Position numbers and translations under genes: made by a program. Below are positions 45,079-53,900 of a stretch of DNA of 64,000 nt, one piece after another. Under the pieces are notes generated by a model that had not been told where the DNA came from, did no database searches, and saw only the letters and a list, made by a program, of their open reading frames with translations. Position 1 is the first letter of the stretch, and every line of letters starts with the position of its first letter. Source of the stretch: Bacillota bacterium (GTDB lineage: Bacteria > Bacillota > Clostridia > Acetivibrionales > DTU013); assembly GCA_023409735.1 (NCBI GenBank), contig JAEYRB010000054.1:186001-250000 (forward strand), written 5' to 3'.

Positions 45079-47996
45079 AAAGTAAAGTATATCTACTGCT
45101 ATGTGTTATATTTATTCTGGTTTTACTGCCGCTTAATATAGTTAACTGCCAAACAGGTAATCTCATTACTAATCCGGGATTTGAAGATGTCACAGATGGC
45201 CTTCCGTCAGGCTGGTATACAGATGCATATCTCAACAGTGCTGATTGTGTGGAATTCTTAGTTGAGGAAGACGGACATGACGGCGGCAAATGCATGTCCA
45301 TCATAAATACTAAGGAGAATGATTCAAGAGTATGCCAGGATATTGAGATAATCCCTGGATCAGTTTATAGGATCAGTTACTGGCTGAAGGTTGATGATAT
45401 TGCCTCCGGTACAGGCGGAGCCAACATTACACTTGCCAACGGTATTTACTATTCACAGAACATTACAAGCACAGATAGTCAATGGAGGTATTTTGAGCAT
45501 TATATACAAACAGATGCCCAAGGAGATAAGCTGCTGAGGTTTTGGCTAAGACTTGGCGGCTACGGCGCTACAACCAGCGGCAGGGTCTCCTTTGATGATG
45601 TGGCTGTTGAATTAGTTGAAGACCCGGGCTCTGAGCTTAATATAGAACAGTGTATCCATGATGAGAGCAAAGATAATTTAACCGGCGATCAGCAGGGTAA
45701 CGGTGAAAGTGCTGCAGCATCGAACAAGGGGTCTCCTCTTAGGGCTGTATTATATCTTTTATCCGGTGCAATTGCTGTGATAATTGTACTTAGTGCTGAA
45801 AAGAAGCTTATCAGAGATGAACAGAAGCACAAGAACTCTAAGTACCATGATAATGGAGACAATGGAAATCAAAGTAATGATAGCCAAAGCGATAGCGGAA
45901 GTGGCAGGTACGAAAGCTACAGCCAAGGTGATAACCAGAACAGCAATCAACACGGCAGGTACCAAAGCGATAAGAATATAAGCGGCAGGTACGAAGGCTA
46001 CAGCCAGGGCGACAACAAAAGTAGCCATAATGAGGGCTTCGGTTATAAAGGCAACACCCAACAGAATAAAAAGAGAAACACCAAATTTGCCTTTGCTGCA
46101 TCCCAAAGCCATACTCGTGCTTCTACTCCTATCTCAAAAATCAAGTTCGACAGAAGAGATTATATTATTATGGCCATAGTGACTGCCCTGTACCTGGTTA
46201 TCTCTGTCCTAAACCTCGGTAGTCTAAGTGTTCCTGAAACCTCCTGGACACCTTCACGCAGCGGTGAGAGCTTTACCATTGACTTCGGAAGGGAGATCGA
46301 ACTTGACAGGGTGTATTATTATTCAGGGCTTGGACAAAAAAGGCCTGATAAGGGTAAGCTTCTTATTCAGTGTATCAATTCAGAAGGCAGCGCCTCGGGT
46401 TTTGCAGATGACAACCTTACATCCGGCTCGGGAGTAAACGACTCAGGCTCAGAAAGCGATGCTGTTACACCCTCAATAGATAAAGATTATTATGATATAT
46501 TCAAGTGGAAATATGTTGAAGTAAATGGTGTAAAGACAAGGTTTGTGCGATTTGCTGTGGATACTCCGGGCGGTACACTTAATGAAATTGCATTTTTTGA
46601 AAATGGAAGCACTAAACCTCTAAGTAATTTTACGATTGCTGATGATACAACAGATACAGCTGATCAGGGCAAAGTAATAAATCTGTTTGATGAACCTGAG
46701 AAGGTTGATTACAGCCATTCATATTTATCCGGTATGATTTTTGACGAGATCTACCACGCCAGAACTGCCTACGAGTATATTAATGGCATGGACGTGACAG
46801 AATGGACGCATCCGCCTCTTGGCAAGCTGTTTATATCTTTGGGTATACTCATCTTTGGCATGAATCCCTTTGGTTGGAGGATCATAGGTACGCTTTTCGG
46901 CGCCGCAATGATACCTGTAATGTATATTTTCGGCAAAAAGCTGTTCTCCCGCAGATTTTATGCCTTCTGTGCCGCATTTCTCATGATGTTTGACTTTATG
47001 CACTTTGGGCTTACAAGAATAGCTACTATTGATGTTTATGCAACCTTCTTTGTTATTCTGATGTACTATTTTATGTACTGCTACTATGCTGATAAATCCT
47101 ACACTTTAGGCTTTAAGCAATCCTTGAGGCCGCTTTTGTTGTGCGGTGTCTGTTTTGGGCTTGGTGCAGCATCAAAATGGATAGGGCTTTATGCCGGCGG
47201 CGGTCTTGCTGTGCTGTTCTTCTCATTAAAATACTCCGAATACAAAGATTATAATAAGCTTTGCAGCCACTCGAAAGCAACTTACAGCCCCTCAAAAGCA
47301 GACCATGGATGGTGCAAGGATTTCATTCCCATTTACCTTGTTCGTACGATGCTTTACTGTGTATTGTATTTTGTCATTATGCCATTATGTATATATGTTC
47401 TGAGCTACATACCGGGAATCATTTCCGGCTCATACAAAAGTGGAATAAGCTATATTATTCAAAATCAATCTAGTATGCTCAGGTACCATGGTACAGATGT
47501 TTTAAGTGCTACACATCCCTTCTCCTCCTATTGGTGGCAATGGCCGATAATGTCAAGGCCTCTTGAAACATATGCCGGCACAGACCTTCCCGCCGGTCTT
47601 TCATCAACTATGACTATAATGGGAAATCCCGCAATATGGTGGTTAGGCATAATAGCAGTTGTGCTGTCGCTGTTTTTGGCAATTAGAAAGCGTGACAGGA
47701 AAATGACAGTGCTCTTCGTTGCAATAGCCTTTCAATACCTGCCATGGGTTGGTATAACCAGGATAACCTTTATTTATCACTTTTTCTCTACTGTACCATT
47801 TTTGATTCTTTGCATTGTGTATATAATTAAGCAATTTATTGAAAGTTACCCCAAGCTAAAGTTTGTGGTATGTATATATTTAGGAATAGTTCTGCTTCTT
47901 TTTATAATGTTTTATCCTGTACTATCAGGCATGCCTGTAAGCAGGGGCTATGTGGAAACGTTCCTGCTATGGTTTGCGGGCAGTTGGGTATTTTGA
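45075..47996 (+). CDS. PMT-family protein O-mannosyltransferase with N-terminal CBM-like domain
   Basis: A 973-residue protein. Residues 1-26 form a signal peptide. About 28-180 is a CenC/CBM-like jelly roll (NLITNPGFEDVTDGLPSGW to SFDDVAVELVE). A span (about 222-240) is followed by a low-complexity segment with repeats of GRYESYSQGDN type. Next comes another span, then a galactose-binding-like insert (about 395-545). From about 552 the PMT core follows: FDEIYHARTAYEY, EWTHPPLGKLFIS, and SSYWWQWPIMSRP near the C-terminal PMT_4TMC part. The DE pair is the PMT catalytic motif. It should transfer mannose-type sugar to exported Ser/Thr residues. Confidence 0.87.
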   Translation: MKSKVYLLLCVIFILVLLPLNIVNCQTGNLITNPGFEDVTDGLPSGWYTDAYLNSADCVEFLVEEDGHDGGKCMSIINTKENDSRVCQDIEIIPGSVYRISYWLKVDDIASGTGGANITLANGIYYSQNITSTDSQWRYFEHYIQTDAQGDKLLRFWLRLGGYGATTSGRVSFDDVAVELVEDPGSELNIEQCIHDESKDNLTGDQQGNGESAAASNKGSPLRAVLYLLSGAIAVIIVLSAEKKLIRDEQKHKNSKYHDNGDNGNQSNDSQSDSGSGRYESYSQGDNQNSNQHGRYQSDKNISGRYEGYSQGDNKSSHNEGFGYKGNTQQNKKRNTKFAFAASQSHTRASTPISKIKFDRRDYIIMAIVTALYLVISVLNLGSLSVPETSWTPSRSGESFTIDFGREIELDRVYYYSGLGQKRPDKGKLLIQCINSEGSASGFADDNLTSGSGVNDSGSESDAVTPSIDKDYYDIFKWKYVEVNGVKTRFVRFAVDTPGGTLNEIAFFENGSTKPLSNFTIADDTTDTADQGKVINLFDEPEKVDYSHSYLSGMIFDEIYHARTAYEYINGMDVTEWTHPPLGKLFISLGILIFGMNPFGWRIIGTLFGAAMIPVMYIFGKKLFSRRFYAFCAAFLMMFDFMHFGLTRIATIDVYATFFVILMYYFMYCYYADKSYTLGFKQSLRPLLLCGVCFGLGAASKWIGLYAGGGLAVLFFSLKYSEYKDYNKLCSHSKATYSPSKADHGWCKDFIPIYLVRTMLYCVLYFVIMPLCIYVLSYIPGIISGSYKSGISYIIQNQSSMLRYHGTDVLSATHPFSSYWWQWPIMSRPLETYAGTDLPAGLSSTMTIMGNPAIWWLGIIAVVLSLFLAIRKRDRKMTVLFVAIAFQYLPWVGITRITFIYHFFSTVPFLILCIVYIIKQFIESYPKLKFVVCIYLGIVLLLFIMFYPVLSGMPVSRGYVETFLLWFAGSWVF

Positions 47997-48102
47997 TTTG
48001 TTTTTGTATAGCTTTGAATTCTGATTGCTATTTTGCGCAGCAGGCAATTATGGTAGTGGTTTGAGGATAGTTGGGTATTTTATATATTATAGGAGGCAAT
48101 AT

Positions 48103-49068
48103 ATGTCGCAGCAAATTACATGTTCAGTTGTAATACCCGTCTTTAATGAGGAGCTGGTCGTTGAAGAAACCTACAAGAGGCTGAAATCCGTTATGGATGA
48201 TGAGGGCAAGCCCTATGAGCTGGTTTTTATAAACGATGGCAGCAGAGACAAAACCGTTGAAAAAATAACCTCTATATGTGCTGAGGACAACAATGTGAAG
48301 TTAGTTGATTTCTCAAGGAACTTCGGTCACCAACTGGCTATAACAGCAGGAATGGACTATGCAAACGGAGCTGCTATCGTAGTTATTGATGCTGATCTGC
48401 AGGACCCGCCTGAGCTTATTCCTCAAATGCTTAAAAAGTGGTCAGAGGGCTATGATGTAGTATATGGGAAAAGGCTAAAGCGAGAAGGCGAAACGGTTTT
48501 TAAAAAGCTTACTGCAAAGCTGTTCTATCGTTTTCTCAGGAGCATGACAGATATTGATATTCCTGTCGACACAGGTGATTTCAGGCTTATTGACCGCAGA
48601 GTATGCGACGCACTAAAAAACGTTAATGAGAGGAACAGATATATACGCGGAATTATAAGCTGGCTTGGTTTCAGGCAGACTGCTGTTGAATATGTGCGTG
48701 ATAAGCGGTTTGCAGGTGAAACAAAATACCCTCTGAAAAGAATGTTGAAGTTTGCCTTTGATGCAATAACCTCCTTCTCATATAAACCGCTTAAGCTTGC
48801 TTCGCTTCTTGGTAGTATGATGTCATTTCTAAGCTTTATTTATCTGCTTGTGGTTATTTATCAAAAGCTCTTCACTAACACAACCATCAGCGGATGGGCA
48901 TCGATACTTGCCGTAGTACTCCTTCTTAATGGAATAATGCTCATTATTCTAGGGATCATGGGCGAATATGTCGGAAGAATCTATGATGAGGTAAAAAAGC
49001 GTCCCCTCTATATTGTCAAAGACACAAAAAATCTGCCAGAGAATGGGGATATCAGGAATAGATACTAA
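48103..49068 (+). CDS. polyprenyl-phosphate glycosyltransferase, GT2 (second copy)
   Basis: A 321-residue GT2 enzyme paralogous to the one at 39353, with INDGSRDKT and VIDADLQDPPELI, and two C-terminal spans. I use the ATG at 48103 (MSQQITCSVVIPVFNEE) because ATAGGAGG stands just before it; the frame is open 26 codons further without similarity. It probably supplies a second lipid-linked sugar for the PMT or GT-C proteins. It ends the locus; a hairpin terminator follows 26 bp later. Confidence 0.9.
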   Translation: MSQQITCSVVIPVFNEELVVEETYKRLKSVMDDEGKPYELVFINDGSRDKTVEKITSICAEDNNVKLVDFSRNFGHQLAITAGMDYANGAAIVVIDADLQDPPELIPQMLKKWSEGYDVVYGKRLKREGETVFKKLTAKLFYRFLRSMTDIDIPVDTGDFRLIDRRVCDALKNVNERNRYIRGIISWLGFRQTAVEYVRDKRFAGETKYPLKRMLKFAFDAITSFSYKPLKLASLLGSMMSFLSFIYLLVVIYQKLFTNTTISGWASILAVVLLLNGIMLIILGIMGEYVGRIYDEVKKRPLYIVKDTKNLPENGDIRNRY

Positions 49069-49093
49069 GAAGCTTAGGCATCAACGCTGTTAA

Positions 49094-49128
49094 AAAAGGT
49101 GAGAACCCGAATGCGATTCTCACCTTTT
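49094..49128. terminator. bidirectional terminator between the glycosylation locus and serA
   Basis: Arms AAAAGGTGAGAA and TTCTCACCTTTT with an 11-nt loop. It ends plus-strand transcription from the GT2 gene and, reading the other way, minus-strand transcription of serA. Confidence 0.85.
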
Positions 49129-49235
49129 AAACGTCCAGAATATATTAAGTAGTATAAATTTGTGCTTTTCAGCAATGATTAATCTTAGTTATTGATCACT
49201 TACTATGTTACTATCATTACATCCATTAGTGTTAC

Positions 49236-50837
49236 TTAGAATTTTATGAGGCTTACCTTCAGGACTCCATCCATTTCCTTTAATTTATCTAGTGTACACT
49301 GGTTAACGTCCTGATCTACACTTACAAAGGATACAGCCTTTTCACCTCTCTTGTTGCGGCTCCACTGCATTGCAGCTATATTGACGCCTGCACTTCCAAG
49401 AACTGTACCGATGTTCCCTATGATACCCGGCTTATCGATGTTCTGTATTGCAAGTATATACGGGCTTGGTTCAAAATCAAGCTTGTAGCCGAAGAAATCA
49501 ACAATTCTCATTTCCTCTTTAGCAAATATTGTTCCGGAAACGCTCTGTATGCCCTTCTTTGTATAGAACTTGACAGTTATCAGGTTTGTGTACTTATCAA
49601 GTTGCGATTTCTTGCTTTCAATAAGTTCAATTCCCATGTGCTTCAGCATAAGCTCTGCATTTACATAATTGACCTTCTCCTGTATAACCGGATCAAGGAA
49701 GCCCTTGAGCACTGAAAGAGAAATCACTTTAGTCTCTTGGTCGGCAAGATCTCCACTGTAAGTAATCTCTATTTTCTGAACAGTTTCCTTTTCTGTCTGA
49801 TAATATATCTTACCAAGCATCTCAGCTAAGGTAAGGTACGGCTTCAGTTCCTTCAGGTCAACATGCATTGGTGGCATATTGACAGCTGCAACCATTATTC
49901 CCTCTAACGCGTCAGCTACAAGACGAGTTATTGCTGTACCCACATTATAATTTGCTTCTTCGGTGGATGCGCCAAGATGTGGCGTTATTATAGTATTATC
50001 CAATTCAAGCAGCGGATTCTTATAGGTTTGATCCTCTGGCTTTTTGTCGTAGCCCGGCTCGGGATCGAGAACATCCAAACATGCAGCAGCAACCTTACCA
50101 TCCTTAAGTGCCTGATATAGAGCCTTTTCATTGATCAGTCCGCCCCTTGCCGCATTTACAAGCCTTACGCCGTCCTTACAGAGTTTAATTTCCTTCTCGC
50201 CTATTATTCCATAGGTTTCAGCAGTCTTGGGTGTATGAATAGTGATCAGGTCAGCCTGTTTAAGCAATTCCTCAAGCGTCTCACACTTTTCAACTCCGAA
50301 CTTTTTAAATTTTTCATCAGTAATATAAGGGTCATAAGCGATAACCTTCATATTGCAGCCCTTAAGCTTAGTGGCTACGATGGAACCTATCCTGCCCAGG
50401 CCTATAACACCTACTGTTTTACAGTCAAGCTCATTTCCTATAAAGCGGTTTCTTCTGAAATCGCCTCTTCTGCCGGCGGCATTTGCCTGGGGTATATTTC
50501 TGAATGCACAGAAAGCCATTCCTACTGCAAGCTCTGCTGCTGCCATTGTATTGCTTTCAGGTGTATTTACTACGATTATTCCCTTGTTTGTGCATGCAGG
50601 TACATCAATGTTGTCAATACCGTTGCCTGCTCTTCCTACTGCCTTGAGATTTATGCCCTTTTCGATCAGCTCAGCGTTTATCTTTGTAACGCTTCTTACT
50701 ATAATGGCGTCATAATCAGCAATAATGCTGATGAGCTCATCATGCTGAATACCATATTTTACATCTACCTCAAAGCCCCTGTCTTTAAGGTGCTGTATGC
50801 CTTCATCTGCAATTCTTTCAGTAACGATAACCTTCAT
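49236..50837 (-). CDS. serA: D-3-phosphoglycerate dehydrogenase
   Basis: First step of serine synthesis. The 533-residue long-form enzyme has substrate-binding and NAD domains (GVIGLGRIGSIVATKL, VNAARGGLI, and the catalytic His in IITPHLGAST), then an intervening domain and a C-terminal ACT domain (ILAIQNIDKPGIIGNIGTVL), the site of serine feedback in the family. AAGGAGTG lies 11 nt before the ATG. It follows the class V aminotransferase by 49 bp in the same unit. Confidence 0.96.
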   Translation of the reverse strand: MKVIVTERIADEGIQHLKDRGFEVDVKYGIQHDELISIIADYDAIIVRSVTKINAELIEKGINLKAVGRAGNGIDNIDVPACTNKGIIVVNTPESNTMAAAELAVGMAFCAFRNIPQANAAGRRGDFRRNRFIGNELDCKTVGVIGLGRIGSIVATKLKGCNMKVIAYDPYITDEKFKKFGVEKCETLEELLKQADLITIHTPKTAETYGIIGEKEIKLCKDGVRLVNAARGGLINEKALYQALKDGKVAAACLDVLDPEPGYDKKPEDQTYKNPLLELDNTIITPHLGASTEEANYNVGTAITRLVADALEGIMVAAVNMPPMHVDLKELKPYLTLAEMLGKIYYQTEKETVQKIEITYSGDLADQETKVISLSVLKGFLDPVIQEKVNYVNAELMLKHMGIELIESKKSQLDKYTNLITVKFYTKKGIQSVSGTIFAKEEMRIVDFFGYKLDFEPSPYILAIQNIDKPGIIGNIGTVLGSAGVNIAAMQWSRNKRGEKAVSFVSVDQDVNQCTLDKLKEMDGVLKVSLIKF

Positions 50838-50886
50838 AATAAAATAACACTCCTTATATCAAATATATTCCCTACGCCTATATCCC

Positions 50887-51954
50887 CTACGCTGTAACCT
50901 TTTCAATAACTGCCAGCAGTTCTTTTACTTCATCTATTGTAATATCCGCCATATGAGCAATTCTGAAGGTGACCTCCTTCAGGCTGCCATATCCGTTTGA
51001 TATCATATAGCCCATCTCTCCAAGCTTCTTGTTAAGCTCGCTGATGCGGATACCCTTTGTGTTCTTTATAGTCGTTAATGTGTTTGATGCATATTTTTCT
51101 TCCGGGAACAGCTCGTAGTTTTCCTTTGCCCATGCCCTTACCAGCTTTGCCATCTCTAAATGACGGGCAAATCTTTGTTCAAGGCCTTCCTCAAATATCC
51201 TATCAAGCTGGTAGTCCAGAGCGAACATATGAGAAAGAGACGGCGTTGATGGATACTGGTAATCTTTTTTCTTAATGTAGCTATAGAGCTCAAGCAGATC
51301 CAGGTATGTACCTCTGAACTTAACCTTTTCGGCAGCCTTTACAGCTTTCTCCGAAATAGAGCAAATCGCCATTCCGGGTGGAAGGCCAAGACATTTTTGT
51401 GTGGAGGTTATGCAAATATCTACACCAAGCTTGTCGACTTCAATTTTAGTACCGCCCATGGAGCTCACAGTGTCCATGCACCAAATGACTTCAGGATACT
51501 TACGCATAACTTCAGCAATTTCATCAGCCGGATTCATAACACCAGTAGATGTCTCATTGTGCGTAATTGTTATCAAATCATACTTTCCCGTTGCAAGCAC
51601 CTTATCCACCATCTCAGGAGTAGTTGGCTTACCCGGCTCGGAGGAATAAAGATCAGCCGGCACATTATTTGATGTTGCCATCTTATACCACCTGTCTCCA
51701 AATGCTCCTACTGAAAACACAGCTGCTCTTTTATTTGTACAGGAACGAACTGCACCTTCCATAAGTCCGCTTCCTGAGGATGTGGACAGCAGTATTTCAT
51801 TGCTTGTATACATCAGCTTCTGCATTTTTTCGCTTATTCCCCGCTGTAGATTTGATGCGTCTTTAGTTCTATGTCCAATCATGGGCATTGCCATTTTTTC
51901 TAAAATATCTTCTCTGACCTCTACCGGTCCCGGTATAAATAATTTCTTATGCAT
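50887..51954 (-). CDS. class V aminotransferase (phosphoserine/serine-glyoxylate type)
   Basis: A 355-residue PLP enzyme. N-terminus KKLFIPGPVEVREDIL, PLP lysine region ICITSTQKCLGLPPGMA, and STSSGSGLMEGAV are those of the alanine-glyoxylate/serine-pyruvate aminotransferase group. Paired with serA it probably serves as the phosphoserine aminotransferase of the serine route, as in other Firmicutes lacking SerC. The upstream glycine riboswitch links it to glycine/serine balance. No serB is seen next to it. AGGGGG precedes the ATG. Confidence 0.85.
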   Translation of the reverse strand: MHKKLFIPGPVEVREDILEKMAMPMIGHRTKDASNLQRGISEKMQKLMYTSNEILLSTSSGSGLMEGAVRSCTNKRAAVFSVGAFGDRWYKMATSNNVPADLYSSEPGKPTTPEMVDKVLATGKYDLITITHNETSTGVMNPADEIAEVMRKYPEVIWCMDTVSSMGGTKIEVDKLGVDICITSTQKCLGLPPGMAICSISEKAVKAAEKVKFRGTYLDLLELYSYIKKKDYQYPSTPSLSHMFALDYQLDRIFEEGLEQRFARHLEMAKLVRAWAKENYELFPEEKYASNTLTTIKNTKGIRISELNKKLGEMGYMISNGYGSLKEVTFRIAHMADITIDEVKELLAVIEKVTA

Positions 51955-51967
51955 AATAACCCCCTAT

Positions 51968-52036
51968 ATAAAAGTCTCGTGGGCATCAAGTCCTTCTTGC
52001 CCTTTGGCTGCAGCCCTTCGGCTAACGCCATTAAAA
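51968..52036. ncRNA. recurrent structured element, copy 2
   Basis: Starts ATAAAAGTCTCGTGG and ends CTAACGCCATTAA; full-length match to 35881-35948. Hairpin stem CAAG/CUUG replaces the CGAG/CUCG of copy 1. Here it lies in the aminotransferase leader, between the riboswitch terminator and the ribosome site on the minus strand. Together with the terminator arm at 52067-52075 its outer ends form the inverted repeat ATAAAAGTC/GACTTTTAT. Confidence 0.5.
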
Positions 52037-52041
52037 TAAAT

Positions 52042-52075
52042 AAAAAAGTCAAATCCATATGAGACCTGACTTTTA
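52042..52075 (-). terminator. terminator of the glycine riboswitch
   Basis: Minus-strand arms AAAAGTCA (from 52074) and TGACTTTT with a 15-nt loop, followed by TTATTTATTTT. It stands 12 nt past the aptamer and before the aminotransferase gene, so it is the likely expression platform. Confidence 0.72.
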
Positions 52076-52087
52076 TATGCTTATGCA

Positions 52088-52183
52088 TATCAGATATACT
52101 CTGTCCTTTTGCCTGAGAGATTATAGCTTTTCAGCCTTGCCCCTTCGGCGCCGTCATGGTCTCTCCAGAGATCCGTCCTGATA
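52088..52183 (-). promoter_or_regulatory. glycine riboswitch, single aptamer
   Basis: On the minus strand it reads TATCAGGACGG, CTCTGGAGAGACC, GCGCCGAAGGGGCAAG, AATCTCTCAGGCAAAAGGACAGAG, CTGATA. These are the conserved parts of one glycine (gcvT-type) aptamer, with P1 formed by TATCAG/CTGATA. No second full aptamer is adjacent. It controls the aminotransferase and serA genes, not a glycine cleavage operon. Confidence 0.92.
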
Positions 52184-52276
52184 AGGTCACCTTGCACCCA
52201 ATTTTTTAGGCTGCAATGTTTCCTGATCAATCATCCGATTTATTAAGTTACTAACTCTTTCTCAAAAGTTAAACTT

Positions 52277-52305
52277 ATTATAATTAATGAGTTTAGTATT
52301 GTCAA
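52277..52305 (-). promoter_or_regulatory. consensus sigma-A promoter of the riboswitch-aminotransferase-serA unit
   Basis: Minus-strand TTGACA (52300-52305) and TATAAT (52277-52282) with a 17-nt spacer: both hexamers are perfect. It lies about 95 nt upstream of the glycine aptamer. Confidence 0.9.
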
Positions 52306-52349
52306 GCTTCACAAAAAAAGTTGTTTATTTTTTAACATAATTAATTTGT

Positions 52350-52475
52350 CTAAGATCCAATGATTCTTCCGTCTCTCAAAAAGTTCAAAATACATACTAT
52401 CAGTACAGCTATTAAAAGTATTGTCCCTATAACGTAAAATAGCGTACCTGCCGCTGATTTCTTCTTTTTCTTCAT
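52350..52475 (-). CDS. 41-residue single-span membrane peptide
   Basis: ATG at 52473-52475 preceded by GGTGGGAAAA. The peptide starts MKKKKKSAAG, has one hydrophobic span TLFYVIGTILLIAVLIVCIL and ends NFLRDGRIIGS. The Lys-rich start fits an inside N-terminus. It lies 14 bp after the yqeK stop, so it is likely the last gene of the nadD-yqeK unit. Function unknown. Confidence 0.62.
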   Translation of the reverse strand: MKKKKKSAAGTLFYVIGTILLIAVLIVCILNFLRDGRIIGS

Positions 52476-52489
52476 TTTTCCCACCGTTC

Positions 52490-53062
52490 TTAAGAGGAAG
52501 CTAGCCTTTCCAGTGCCCAATTTCTAGTGGTTATTATCTGAGGATGCAACAAGCCGGCTTTTCCCAGGGTATAACTTATAGTATTGTTGATTCCCTCAAC
52601 TATAGCCCTCTCAAGGCTTATATCAGCTGCTTCCCTCACTCTTTCAACGCCGGGATAGCTTCTTCCCGGCTCTATATAATCAGCTATAAACACAATGCTA
52701 CTGAGCTTGTCCATATTCTCCTTACCCATGGTATGTACCCTTACTGCTTCGAGTATTGCAGAATCGTCTATTCCAAACATTCCGGTTGCCAGGATGGCTC
52801 CGACCTCACCATGAAGCAGCAGTGGTTTTTGCTTCATAATGCTGTCGACAGCAATATTATTTTTTGTACATAACTCAAAGGTTTTTTCTTCTGTAAGTCC
52901 CCTGGCACAGTCGTGTATAAGACCTGCTAGTGCAGCATTCTCAGCCTTTTCCCCATATTTGAGTGCAAGTGCACGCGATGTCTCCATTACATTTATGCTG
53001 TGGGTATACCTTTTTTCAGATAACATTTGTTTTAGCTTGCTCTTTATTTCTTCTATATCCAT
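52490..53062 (-). CDS. yqeK: YqeK-type HD-domain phosphohydrolase (symmetrical Ap4A hydrolase)
   Basis: A 190-residue HD-fold protein. The metal motif is in GLIHDCARGL, with RYTHSINVMETSRALA before it and LLHGEVGAILA and VRVHTMGKENMDKLSSIVFIADYIEPGR after it, all features of the YqeK family, which cleaves diadenosine tetraphosphate. It follows nadD in the usual Firmicutes order; a 178-bp gap separates them. The rsfS gene normally next to it is not in the window. Confidence 0.92.
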   Translation of the reverse strand: MDIEEIKSKLKQMLSEKRYTHSINVMETSRALALKYGEKAENAALAGLIHDCARGLTEEKTFELCTKNNIAVDSIMKQKPLLLHGEVGAILATGMFGIDDSAILEAVRVHTMGKENMDKLSSIVFIADYIEPGRSYPGVERVREAADISLERAIVEGINNTISYTLGKAGLLHPQIITTRNWALERLASS

Positions 53063-53240
53063 TATCAGCTTGATCCTGCCTCCAAAATTTACTTATAGCC
53101 TTAACTGCGTTCCATTTTTTGCATATCATTTCTGCTTTATCATCTTGTGTATAACAGGCTATCCACAGCTTAAGCTTGTTCATAACAGTGTTGCTATGCT
53201 GCATTTGGAATGATTACTCCCCGTTTTGCCGACGGCCGCC

Positions 53241-53870
53241 CTATGCTTCATTCTGTCCATATAGCTTATGCTGTATTATAAATTGCTCTGTGGCGTCTGT
53301 AACAAGGTACTTGATAGACCTTCCAAGAGTGCATCTTTCTCTTATATCTGTTGACGATATATCGATCAATGGTATTGTAACTACATGAATACCGACGTTA
53401 TATTGCTCCTTCAGCCTTTTTATATCTGTATCCAGTTTACTCCTGTCATAGCCGGGCCTCAGCACTGTTACAAACTCACAAAGCTTGAATACATTTTCAT
53501 ATTCTTTCCATGTAGTCAGCTCGTCAACTATATCAGTTCCTATTATGAAATATAATCTCGTAGTGTCTCCATATTCCTTTTTCAATGTTCTTAATGTATC
53601 AACAGTATATGTGTAGCCCTTCCTGTCTAATTCTATTCGCGATGCTTCAAAGTATGGATTTGATGCGATCGCGCTCCTGACCATTTCGTACCTATCTTCT
53701 GCAGATGCTAAATGCTCGTCGTTTTTATGCGGAGGGCGGCCTGAGGTCATAAAAATGACCCTGTCCAGCTGCAGCTTTTCCCTTACTGCTTCTGCTGCTA
53801 TAAGATGCCCGCAGTGTATAGGATTGAAGGTGCCGCCGAATATAGCTAATTTACTGTATTGTTGCCGCAT
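53241..53870 (-). CDS. nadD: nicotinate-nucleotide adenylyltransferase
   Basis: Adenylates nicotinate mononucleotide in NAD synthesis. The 209-residue protein has LAIFGGTFNPIHCGHLIAAE (T/HxGH motif), MTSGRPPHKN and the C-terminal ISSTDIRER. Full length. GGGTGAT precedes the ATG. It comes 30 bp after purD on the same strand, so it could be read from the purine unit as well as with yqeK. Confidence 0.95.
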   Translation of the reverse strand: MRQQYSKLAIFGGTFNPIHCGHLIAAEAVREKLQLDRVIFMTSGRPPHKNDEHLASAEDRYEMVRSAIASNPYFEASRIELDRKGYTYTVDTLRTLKKEYGDTTRLYFIIGTDIVDELTTWKEYENVFKLCEFVTVLRPGYDRSKLDTDIKRLKEQYNVGIHVVTIPLIDISSTDIRERCTLGRSIKYLVTDATEQFIIQHKLYGQNEA

Positions 53871-53900
53871 AAGTAATCACCCTTGTACAATAAAGTACGT

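Noticed and set aside
47975..48085. Repeated AGTTGGGTATTTT (two copies) between the PMT and second GT2 genes
   Set aside because: A 13-bp repeat only, one copy inside the coding end; may be a small slippage duplication without function.
53016..53204. 62-codon open frame between nadD and yqeK
   Set aside because: It overlaps the start of yqeK by 47 bp and has no recognisable motif, though GGGGAG lies upstream. Not enough support.
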